Source of the DNA: Camillea tinctor
Lineage: Eukaryota; Ascomycota; Sordariomycetes; Xylariales; Xylariaceae
Length of the DNA: 64,000 bases
NCBI GenBank assembly: GCA_022578605.1
Contig: MU394143.1
Coordinates: forward strand, 62,001-126,000
Direction of reading: 5' to 3'
Numbering within the stretch: position 1 is the stretch's first letter; each line of letters opens with the position of its first letter. Positions 22,054-32,341 of this stretch are shown here, piece after piece. Made by a program: the position numbers and the translations under genes. Below the pieces are notes generated by a model, which saw nothing but the letters and a program-made list of their open reading frames with translations, had not been told where the DNA came from and did not search any database.

Positions 22054-23618
22054 TTGCGGAAAACTAGGTACTTAACATTTCATATCTCTCCATCTTTCCT
22101 CCTTCACTGGAACTTCAATTACCCAAGAAGTATCGTGATTTCCAAGACGTCAGATGGTCTCTCCCTAGGCCGGATCCAGGCCGGCTTTGCGAACGCAACG
22201 CAGGAACTAATTATCGCGGCTGCTCAGCTCAATTTCGACTTTAGTCTCGTAAAGGTCGAAGCCCCTCCTAAGTATGTGGAAACACAGCGAGGCCACAGCC
22301 ATCTGGGTCGAGATTGTTACGGAAAGAAAACGCGAGATGAGGCATGCCAACTTCCATATAAGCAATTCATGCTCATCGTCCAAAATATCAATATGGCCAT
22401 CCATAGGGAGAGCATGTCTCTATACTCGAACGTGATGCATGTGTGGACTACGGCACTCGCTACTATGGAGAGCCTTGTTTCGGGCGGTCCACACGAAGTC
22501 CGAGACGGCCCGATATTGCTTGGATTGTCCGCATGGCATATCTTCCCAGATATGGTTGTTTTCAACAGCGGTGGAAGTACGGCAGTGAAAATGAATGATA
22601 TCTTGGTCAAACCTGGAGGGGTTCTTTCCTTAGGCACATCCGGTTATGGAGGTCAGGGAAAGGGTGGGGTTTACTGGTCGTTATCCCTGGCGCATCACAC
22701 GTTCTACGGCGAAGCAGCTTCACGGACTCGTCGATTAGACAGTGATGGCTCACGTATGAGCCTGAGTGAACTCGTACTTGTATGTCTAGGGTGTTTACTC
22801 AGAGGCTGGAGCATTCCCGTAGAGGACATGGGAGAAGCCTTTAGGGTGCTGCAAGCCATTCCACATTACGTTCCGACAGACCAAGGCAATACGGGACCGA
22901 GAGATTGGTGAACTCTTTTGGGTCAGCCGATAGATGCTTATTTAGCTGGAGAAAAGCAAGCTATCCTTGCTGTATCCCTAGGTCGTGGTTTTATGACCCT
23001 CGGTCTAGGACTGTGTCCTTTGGCACAGACCCTAAAAACTCATATGGGTATCTATCCCGCCAAAAAGACGGTTGTGAACATCTGGGACATCGTCTAATAC
23101 GTGAGCACGCCGCTATATACTGTAAAGGCCACGAAGACCCTGTCGCTACTGTCCAGGCATTGCCTACGCCTAAGTTGACATTTCAAGATGTTCTTTGGTG
23201 CTTCCAATCGGGCTTTATTGACCCAGACCGGCTAAGGGAGATTCTGGAAAGCGAACCCTGTTTCGGGTTTCTCAAAGTTCTGGCAGCTGTGTGCGAATTA
23301 TACAAAGAGCCTTCAGCGGGCGGTGCGACTACCTCGTCAGCCATTGTTGATGCCCCTTTCCAACCTATCCTTAGGACGAAGTTAGATCAAGTCGAATGGA
23401 CTAGAGCCGATGGCTATGTGAAAGTTAACCGACACGCGGCTATCAGTCTGATTGGATATTTCGAGACCACCAGCAATATAATTGAAGACGTGGGGGAAGA
23501 CGATGTTAGGATTATAGGACTCAGCGGTGGAGATTCCATATTTATCCTCACGGCGGTAAGACCTACAGAATACCTCTCAAACCATTCGGCTGGTGCTAAT
23601 ATTTTACTGTTGGTGTGA
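22054..23618 (+). pseudogene. Decayed member of an orphan conserved fungal protein family
   Basis: A plus-strand frame from about 22054 encodes SLGRIQAGFANATQELIIAA then DFSLVKVEAPPKY, and later DGPILLGLSAWHIFPDMVVF. I associate these with a family of unannotated proteins abundant in ascomycetes, whose members share a FSLVKVEAP motif and a GPxLLxLSAWHxxPD motif. The frame meets a TGA at 22909-22911. The same frame then stays open and coding-like (LLGQPIDAYLAGEKQAILAV) to a TAA at 23095-23097. The homology-like signal continues in another frame (TFQDVLWCFQSGFIDPDRL) to 23618. No splice pair explains the in-frame TGA. The frame opens with TTG and no good ATG is seen, so the 5' end is probably also missing. 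I call it a degraded copy; function unknown. Confidence 0.5.
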
Positions 23619-25082
23619 CTATGTAGCTCCTAAAAGACCCGCAAGATAAATGTCAAGATTATTCTTTTACGAGAATTTTAGGAAATACGGGTCAACCAGG
23701 CTTCTCGATACTGGTCCTAGTGTTTATTCATTACGGTAGGGGCGAGGAGAAGTACACTGAATCAAGTTATAACAATCTGGTGTCGAAGACTAGAGAGCTC
23801 AAACTATCCCAAAGTTATATTTATCCCCTTCAACCTCATGACATATATAGTTTTTTTCTAGTTGTCCTTTTGAAATATACGCATAGATGAGATTAGGTTG
23901 CGCGAGAGATTACCTTCTTTCCAAGAGTTTGTGTCGCATAGGTCTGACACTAGCTAGATACCTAGGTAGATAGATAGCATATGAATATAAAGAAATCCCC
24001 AGCCCTGGGGAAATCCTACCGATATACTCTGGGTTAGGTTAACTGGTCAAGATATAGCTTTGGCTCCGGTTCTAGGTTGCTATATCATCTAAACCCATAT
24101 CCATCCTCTTTACGAGGGAACGGCTAGTCACATATATCAGGTCTATCTATTAGCATGTAACTTATATTGATAGCTGGGGTAGCGAATATCGTATCTAGCG
24201 GGTAATCGTTGAGCATGACAACAGGATAGGAGAAACACGATGATGGTGACGGTCCTTGTTAGCGTCTTTCGAGATAATGGTGTCCCACAAGGATCGACAT
24301 GATGAACTCCATTTTTATCTCGTTCAATATAATGATGACATCTAGTTACGATCTGTTGCCATTGATCGAAAGGTTATAATCTAGATGTATAATACAGAGT
24401 AGGTATATATTTACAACATTCGAATTGATCACGCCCTGGACCTATACAACCCAGGATAAATCATAAATGAAAGCATGGAATATGCCATAGAGACCAATGG
24501 CAGTTGTTGAACACACACGAGACCTACAGTTGCATTTCACATTCGGTAGGAACTAGTAAAGGTCACAAAAATGAAGGAAACAAGAGGTTTACCACATAAG
24601 AATATTGAATTTATAAGGAGTGTCGACCGATGTAAAACTCTTGCGAACCCGGAGTCGATACATGTATGCCTTTACTATGCCTTGCCTCGACCTCTCCCTC
24701 CTTTATCCCCAAAAACGTCCTCAAACCCCTTCCCCCTTGAGAAACCTCCCAAGAAGTAAATTCTCAGCGATTCCTCTCCAAGGAATAAAAAAGCTCCCCG
24801 AAACATGCCGTCAACCCTTTTTTTTTTCTTGGTTTTCTATGACGTTTTCTGTTGTTTAAATATGTATCATGACGAAGGATAAGTAAACCTTGAGGATGAT
24901 CCCCGAAACCCTAGGTGGTTGGTTGGTTTGACTGGTTGTCGAGGAAGATGAATTTGAGAAAAGCTGGAAAGATAAATAAAGGTAGGTCTTTTTTTTTTTC
25001 AATTATTTTTTGTGAAGGCTTGACAATTTTGGGGTTTGATTTGGTCCCTTCATTATGTGGTTGTTTTATGGTGGGGTATCAT
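23619..25082. other. Intergenic, no feature recognised
   Basis: AT-rich spacer between the decayed gene and the 3' end of the metallothionein gene. Short open stretches near 24571-24859 look like chance. Nothing else seen. Confidence 0.55.
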
Positions 25083-25398
25083 TTATTTGCCGCAAGAGCA
25101 GTTGGAGCCGCATTTGCCTGTAAAGTAAACATGTTAGACCAACAGATATTTTATTATATTAAATTTGACGAGTTGAGTGGGTTGGAAAGTGATAGATAGT
25201 AACAGTGGTAGCAATGGTGATGGTAACCAGCGATAGTGATAGTGATAGTGAATGGTGTTGTTGGTAGAGCGGGGTATAAGGGTTGGTACATAGGTGATTA
25301 ATAGCGGGGTAACCGGATTTAAAGAGGAGTTCAGGGGAGTATTGAAGTTGAGGTCACTTACAGCCAGCATCTCCGGAGCAGGTGCAGTCGCCCTTCAT
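25083..25398 (-). CDS. Copper-type metallothionein, 23 residues, two exons
   Basis: Exon 1 (25398-25362) starts MKGDCTCSGDAG. A 244 bp phase-1 intron (25118-25361; donor GTAAGT, branch-like TCTAAC, acceptor TTTACAG) joins it to exon 2 (25117-25083), which ends NCSCGK and TAA. The 23-residue product has six Cys, at 5, 7, 13, 15, 19 and 21, giving C-x-C-x5-C-x-C-x3-C-x-C. That spacing matches the small copper metallothioneins of ascomycetes such as Neurospora crassa, which have one additional Cys near the C-terminus that is absent here. Such proteins bind Cu(I) in the cytosol through thiolate clusters and protect against copper excess. A TATA box (TATAAAAGG, 25554-25546) lies about 150 bp upstream of the ATG, and the start context CAAAATGAA is good. 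The intron is long for this window. Confidence 0.85.
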
Positions 25399-28393
25399 TT
25401 TGAATGAGGTTTGTGAATTTTTTATAGGAAATTTGGTTTGGTAGATTGTTCTTGTATTGACTCGTTCAGAGTAATCGTGGACTTGTTGTTGTTGATGGTG
25501 GTAAGTGGAGTGGGAAACAAGATGGAAAAGTTGGAGGTGGCAGGACCTTTTATACACTTTGAGACTTGCTAGGATGGGGTAATCCACTTACATCTGATAG
25601 GCCTAAGGTTAGTGTTACAGAGCGGAACAAAAACAAAAAGGCGACTGACTTATGACCGCAACTGCCACTTTTGAGTGGTTTATGCGGGATCAGAGAATGA
25701 ATGGAATGCGCCTTTTCTGCGTAGAAAAATGGATTCCCGTTGTTTCCAAGTGCCACCGATTCTGTACTCCGTTACCCATACACGCTAACGACTAACAAAA
25801 AAAGCTTTTAGTTCGCCCTTGTGTACCCTTGCGCCTGCAGGGCCGCACAAAGTCACGCCACGCAGCGGAGGACAGATAAAAGTGACATCAACTATCAACT
25901 GGCTGAACCCATCTCTCTTCTGATTGGCTGTCTAGCTGTTCGTCTCCGTCAGCGCAGGTAGGTAAACCCCCTAAACCCACCCATCGAGATCGGGGCTCTA
26001 ACCAACTTTGGAGGTTTATTAGTGGGGTAAACCCAGAAAGTAAAGATAACTTCCAGGTATGTACGTACCTTCTTACGTATGTACATGACCTACTACCTAC
26101 TAACTACTTACATGCCATGCATCCGTTACTTCCTATAGGTGCTGACTTATATGTATACTATATTATGTAGGATCTAATCTTTATCGTCTACTACTAATAA
26201 CTTTTGAAAACTACTATACATAACTAACCTACTTAGATTATACATTGACTTATCTACATAACATCGATAGGTTGGATTGCCTCTGTGCCACTAAGACAGG
26301 ACTGCTTTTTGTTTCACCTGTCAAAAAAATAAACTAAGACAAGAGGCTTGCGTGGTTTATGCTTTCTTGCTTGGTTTTGTTTGGTTTCTTTTCTTTTCCC
26401 TCTTTCCCCCTTTTCCTCCCCCCCTTTTCTCTTTTATGTCATCCGCATAAATATCTCTATTCTATGCTTAATATAGAAGGTGATGACGGACACCAACTCA
26501 AAAGATAGAGAAAGAGAGAAGAATCGGAAAGAAGAAAGTTAATAATGTTTGCCTATAGAGTTCGCCCCCCCTCCTCCATAAGAGTCCTACGTCAGATGGT
26601 GATATATGCTTTCCGCTTAACCTGGTGCTTGCTGCTTAGACCCGGTACGCTGTAACGTGCCAGTGCATCACCACAGCCTACCTCTGTTGCCCCTTTCCCC
26701 ACGATAGAGCATCTTTCACCCCACGGCCTGTTACCTAATAGGTAGCCATGCTGTCTTACACATCCTCCTCCCTCCATCTTTTAAATGACCCAGAAACCCG
26801 AATCAGATCAGCTAGCAATAAAGGGAGCTGCTCGGTACTTGACACCACGAGCTTTCGTTGGTCGTATCAGTAACGGGGTGGGTGGTGATGATAATGGTAT
26901 TGATGGTGTTGATAATGTTGGTAAGAGGAATGAAAATAGTGGTGGGTGTTAATGGTATTGGGTTTGATAACTATGACTATCTATTTCCGTCTTCACGTTT
27001 GTCATGTGGTGCTGCCACACCACACAGCTCTTTACCTGTGCCTTCTATTCGCTCTCTATGACCTGGTTCGTGATCCGCCGAGGCACACCAACTTCTGCTG
27101 ATAAGATTCGCCCTGTTTTCTGCTTGCATATTCTTGCACTCATTAGGTGTTACATTGTACCCAATATCTAATCCATATACTCTGAATATTAATTAACAGC
27201 GTGTCGATCGACTGATTCCCGAGGCGGATTCCATCGGTCCTCTCTGCCTTATTATGGAGCCCGAGGGGAACTGGACCCATCGACCTGGCCCCGACACGTC
27301 CCCCTTTGCCACTTACGCAAACAGCCATTGATATCTGCTAGGTTATACGTCTTGGTAAAAACACGGTTCAGGTCCCAAAGGTGCGGCACTGCTATTTGTG
27401 ATGACACTTAATAATAGTCCGAACCATGGTCTTGGAAGAGGCTCTTCGGCAGATCACATCGTTTCGCCAATAACCTTGGTAAAATTCACGAATAAGTCGG
27501 CAGGTATGTAGATTTCACTATACATACCCATCTTCGTTTCTTGAATTCAGATGTGCACTTCAATGATATTCCTGGAAGACTCGAAGTCCCTCTGTAAGCC
27601 TCTCCTGGTCTCCAGCGGCGTGTGTCAGATATATATCCTCCGTGATTTAGGCATTTGCTGACCTGCATGGATTGACTTCAGCCATGCTAGATGAATTGTA
27701 CTGTGCTACACTCTTAAACACTTTTAGGACATAGAAAACTAATAAATTCTGTTGTCGGCTTAAACTGAAGACGACATCAATTAAATATGAATAATTGCTC
27801 TATAGAAACCTTAGGTGAATTGTTACTCTTAAGTCATATTCGAACATTATATCAAGTTAATATTTAGCTAACAAGGAAGGAGAAATCACAACATAATAGC
27901 AGATCGAAATTTCTGTCGTAGTCTGCATAGTTTTCCTATGTTTACATATAACTCCCTGAATCTCCTATTGATATTTGAGAGCGATATCCATAGAACTCAA
28001 ACGCCATATTTTAATGTTTTTATGATATAGGCGGGAGGGCTAGCCCAAGTCTACGTATCCGTGGTGCTTTTAGTTTTCGTCTGATAGTTGAAATTCTATC
28101 CTAAAATACGACTAGGTACATACCTCATAGTATAAAGATAGAAATGTCCTACATATTGAAAACAGGGGGATCATTGGCACACGGCCGCCTTCGTTCTCCC
28201 ACACCTGAAGCAGCAGGTCTTGATAAATATATCAGTATCCAATATTAGACTTTGTGCTAGGTCTCGGTGAGAAAGCAGATCTGTCATTTTTTTGACATTC
28301 ACCATCCGTTGGGACCCAGGTATTAGGCCGTACCCTGTGACAACTGAGCAGCCACTCACTCACCCTCACATCCTTCCTAGTAGGAACGCAACA
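25399..28393. other. Metallothionein promoter and intergenic spacer
   Basis: Beyond the metallothionein promoter (to about 25800) the stretch is AT-rich with TACCTA/TAGGTA words (26040-26110). A short GATGGT-rich segment lies at 26877-26960. No gene or RNA gene recognised. Confidence 0.55.
25546..25554 (-). promoter_or_regulatory. TATA box of the metallothionein gene
   Basis: TATAAAAGG on the minus strand, 148 bp before the metallothionein ATG, leaves a pyrimidine- and A-rich leader. Placement fits a strongly inducible small gene. Confidence 0.55.
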
Positions 28394-29365
28394 TTATCCT
28401 GCCTTTCTTCTCTTCTTCCGTGACGTAGCCTTTTTCTCGCCGCTGTCGTGAGTTATGGCAGGTCGACCCCTCTTCCTAGGTTTAGGGATAGTGCTCGCCG
28501 TATCTGGTGTTAACTTCGTTTCTACTGTAGAGAATCCACCATCTGGAATCATTTCTTGTCCGGCATGGAGCTTTTCTAGCGTCTCCGTCAGGCCCAGAAG
28601 ATCAAGTAGAATGACGGTCTCCGTGTCGCCGCACACATCGACGGCAAACGTTACACCGCCAAATGTGCTGATCTGCTCCATCGGGATACTCCCGGCCTCG
28701 ACGGTGTGGATTGGTGCCGGCAGCGCTAGCTTCCGTGGTATCTCGCACTCATCCCGGGGTGGTGGTTCAGGGTTCCACCCGCAGTAGCGGCATTCTGGTG
28801 CTAAGTTTCCCACGAAGAGACAGTCGTGGTGCGTTGTCGTGATGGTGGCCTGTCCGTTTCTTTTTAGCTACTCATCCAGTTTCTGGAACTAGGAGAGTAT
28901 TGAACAAAAGTCTCTTACTTCATCATCTGACTGTACTTCTGGGAGCCTCTGGGCTACTTGTCTTATGCATAATATCAGCTTTGTGCTGAAGTCTTCCCAT
29001 AGAAGATCAATAGCAAGCTTTTCGCGGCACTGTGCAAGAATGACCATATTCCTATCTATTTCAATCTCTGCGTCCGTTTTGGCTACATTTCGACATTTAG
29101 TAGTTCGTGTCTCGATCTTAGTTACGGCCTTTTCCCGGGCCCGCCGGGAGGGCTGGACTCTCGTTGGCACCGAAGGTTCTCGGCTTAATTTCTTGAGCTT
29201 TGATGCTGCCTCTTTGAGCCTATATTCTGCCTGTTCATATTTACATTTTTCAGAAGTAAAATATGATCGTGTATCAAATTCAATGAAATGTTTAACGCAG
29301 AGAGCTTGTTGTAACTGTGGTGGCCATAACAATGGGCTTCTAACTGTATGTGGTTCTTCGCTCAT
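28394..29365 (-). CDS. Hypothetical protein with AT-hook-like motif and Cys/His cluster
   Basis: Exon 1 is 29365-28919 (149 codons, MSEEPHTVRSPLL start) and exon 2 is 28867-28394, joined by a 51 bp phase-0 intron (28868-28918; GTAAGA...GAGTAG). The product has 306 residues. Residues ~40-130 are helical and rich in Lys/Arg/Glu. At the start of exon 2 a Cys/His cluster, HHDCLFVGNLAPECRYCGW, could bind zinc. The C-terminus holds PRKRGRPAI, matching the GRP core of an AT-hook, and a Lys/Arg tail (SRKKRRKAG) that would serve as a nuclear localisation signal. It is therefore probably a nuclear, DNA-binding protein; this is inferred from motifs only. I do not recognise a named family. Confidence 0.65.
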
Positions 29366-31069
29366 CGTAATAATTAATTTACATCATGAACCCTACTGGG
29401 CCACGTACATGAAGGCGCTTTGGATATGGAGGAGCCATTGATTGAAAGCGGTTTGCAAGAAACCTAGAACTCTATAATAATTGCTCCTATCGCATATATC
29501 ATTCAAATTTTCTTAGCTATTAGTTTGGAAATTCTCGGTAACAAAAGAAAAACATAAAGAGGGGGCAATCTTTGTAGCCCAGATGGCGCGAGACATTTCT
29601 ATACATGGTTAACTGATTGCTAGATAACAATGAAATGCCGTTTTCGAAACCACGGCCTAAGCACTCAAACTGCATTGAACAAAGGCTATCCAATGTCCCT
29701 CTCTCAACATAGTAGGCATTCGAGAAGTGTCCTTCGACCTGAGGTCAATTTCCCAAAGATGGTCTCTAACAGTTACCGAAATCCGATTGTTTAACAAATA
29801 GATTCTTGAAGATAGAAGATATTATTTAGGCACAGATTAGTATATTCAATTTATATTTTAACGGAGTGATGTATAGGATTAAATTCAATCAGAAAACAAA
29901 AGATGCTAGGTTAATTACGCTCTGTAGAGTATGGTTTTCACTCATATGTTTGGTCTCTTCTGGCGGGCGAAACGTCTTCAGGAGACCATTAATTCCGCAT
30001 CATGAAGCGATAACACATCAGCTGCTGATTAGACGCATATGCACATATTCTATATAGTTTACTGGGAATCACACTGCGATTATCCTACGCTTGCTTCATT
30101 TCTAAATCAAGTTTGCTTTGCAGAAATATACACAAACAGTTAAAAATAGACGGTCAATACACAGTTAGGAAATATAGCACCCCTTTTCTACAAAGTTCCA
30201 GCACCTCTTGCTGATCTGTAAACAGCTTCCAAAGAATTATAAGTAATATCTTTACAAGGATTAGTTCCCAAAGTAAGGAATTCAGGATGACTTCACCTCT
30301 GCGCAGTATGACATATGTCATCAAAGTCCGAAAATGGGTCACTTATTTCTACCGGTCATTTTCGCCAACATCAACGATTACATGTGCGGTATGTTGGACT
30401 TCTTGTGCCTATTAGTATATCTAGTCTATCGTCTATCCTAGAACCCCAGTAAGGGGGCAGGGTCTAAGGGTTTTAACCGCTCAAAGAATACCCACATTAC
30501 ATGTCACAAAATGAATTTCTAGAGCATATGAAGTCCTTTACTAAGTATTTCGACCTATTGAGAAATACATCATATCCAAGGCATCGCTTATGTGAGTTTC
30601 TATGGGTTTAGAGGACACCAAATGGCTTTGGGGGTTCTTGTCGATGGCTATCGCAGAGAGTTCGAGTACGACAAGGTGGCATTAAGCCATGAGAGCTATA
30701 CTGAGGCGAAGGTGTTAGAAATAGAGGGTCGCGAGAAATTTGAGGGCATCTTAAAGTACTCATAGGAGTTTAGGAGGTAAACGAAAGTATGATTCTGGAA
30801 GGTTAGGTATGAGGACTAACTTGGGTCCGGCCACACCGAGTTGCTTAGAGGCGATAATGTGCTAAGTCATACTGGACCCCAGGCCTAGCACGGAAGATCT
30901 CGTTACGGAGTTGAAGCCCCATGTAGATTTGAATTTGGAAAAGTGCAAGCCCAGCATGAAAACACAGGGAGGGTTTGAAGGACAGTTTTAGAATTACTGA
31001 ACGCCTCTGTATGAAGTACTACTAAAGTATATACCGTGCCTTAATTAGAATATCCCATTCCTTTCAGGT
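29366..31069. other. Intergenic, no feature recognised
   Basis: AT-rich spacer between the promoter side of the AT-hook-like gene and the 3' side of the HEXXH protein gene. Only short open stretches; no motif or RNA gene recognised. Confidence 0.55.
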
Positions 31070-32341
31070 TTATACACTTGCCCCTGTGAGTTGGACTTGG
31101 TAGTCAAGACCCCTGCTAACCTCGCTTGTGAGCGAGAATGGGTCATAGAGGTAGAGCGTATCCGGTGTATTTGCCACCACAAGAGAAGCCTCTTCTCCAT
31201 TGCCGAGATCTATTTGTCCCTCTCGATTCACTAGATCAACGTATCGCACAGCTCCATTGGACGACTGAACGGCCAAGGTGGCTGTGAAAGGCGCACTTGA
31301 GGTGACTTGAACGCTGACTGATCCTCCCGTAACCTTAAGAGGGATGATGTTCGCGCCCATGTACTTCGGTTGCCGGCTAGCCTTAACTCTGTATCTCCCG
31401 CTCCCTTGAGAGTCGAGAATGGCGTAATTGAGCTGACTCTTAGTCCTTTCGAAGAGCTCATGGGCCTTCGCATGTCCAATATCCACGTACGCCATCCGAG
31501 CCCAGTATCGTCCCACGACGGTTTGGATGCGCGTCGGCGCCGCAATTCTCTCGATAACATGTAGGGGAGTCTCGTTACTATCACGCTTATACTTCAACCA
31601 TACATTGGGGAAGTTTGCCATCCCTAGCCCTCCGTAGTTATCTGGGTTGTTCGCGATGTACGACAAAAACGGCCAGGCCTCGTAGTAGTTGCCTGTGTTC
31701 GCGGATCCGTCGACGATGACTTGATGGGAATCCCCGATCACCTTCTGTAAATTGATCAGAGAATCTCCGCTTGGTTGGTTATATTTGGATCTTGCGTCTG
31801 CACAGATGGATGATGTGATGAAGGTGTCGGCCACGAAGTTGGCAACGCTCTCCCACCATGCACCCGTACGGCCCTGATTGATCCAGTATCGCTCTGCGTA
31901 TGTAAGTGCATGCCCGTATTCGTGAACTGTAATCGACGGTGTTGTCAACCACTCCGTGACAACGTTTAAAAAACTGAGGCCTTCGTTCATGTCTGTTCCT
32001 GTGTTGGCAGCCGTGTTGGCCCCCAAGCTTGCCACGTTGTAAACGTTCATCTTGTACCAAGGTCCATCGTCATTGTCCGAATTAAATGACAAGCCTGTTG
32101 ATCGCCATCCTTGGCCCGTGACGAAACACTCGTATGCTGATTCGAGAGTCTGGATCATAGAATCGGCGTTGTTTGAAGCCCCATAGATACGAAAATGTGG
32201 CGAGTCTTTGAAGCTGGTCCCGCCGGGTCCGACTTTGGTGTTCGGTGTGAATTCAGCCGGTGGTGCGGCGAGCGCAAGCGTCGGTGCACCCCTGACATAC
32301 CGCACACACCAGAGACTCGCGATTAACCCCGTTGATCTCAT
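31070..32341 (-). CDS. Secreted HEXXH protein, DUF6055-like putative metallopeptidase
   Basis: A single-exon frame; the ATG at 32341-32339 gives 423 residues beginning MRSTGLIASL, followed by a hydrophobic stretch and APTLALAAPP, a plausible signal peptide. The frame is open 17 codons further upstream but only to a GTG. A zinc-binding HEYGH lies at residues 140-144, and Glu164 in WWESVANFVAD follows 20 residues after the motif, as in gluzincin peptidases, where NEAxSD-like helices supply the third ligand. The C-terminal ~100 residues are beta-rich (GGSVSVQVTSSAPFTATLAV) and may form a sandwich domain. The overall layout resembles fungal proteins assigned to DUF6055, but I cannot verify this. 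It probably acts outside the cell; the substrate is unknown. A TATA-like TATATATAA lies about 100 bp upstream. Confidence 0.75.
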   Translation of the reverse strand: MRSTGLIASLWCVRYVRGAPTLALAAPPAEFTPNTKVGPGGTSFKDSPHFRIYGASNNADSMIQTLESAYECFVTGQGWRSTGLSFNSDNDDGPWYKMNVYNVASLGANTAANTGTDMNEGLSFLNVVTEWLTTPSITVHEYGHALTYAERYWINQGRTGAWWESVANFVADTFITSSICADARSKYNQPSGDSLINLQKVIGDSHQVIVDGSANTGNYYEAWPFLSYIANNPDNYGGLGMANFPNVWLKYKRDSNETPLHVIERIAAPTRIQTVVGRYWARMAYVDIGHAKAHELFERTKSQLNYAILDSQGSGRYRVKASRQPKYMGANIIPLKVTGGSVSVQVTSSAPFTATLAVQSSNGAVRYVDLVNREGQIDLGNGEEASLVVANTPDTLYLYDPFSLTSEVSRGLDYQVQLTGASV

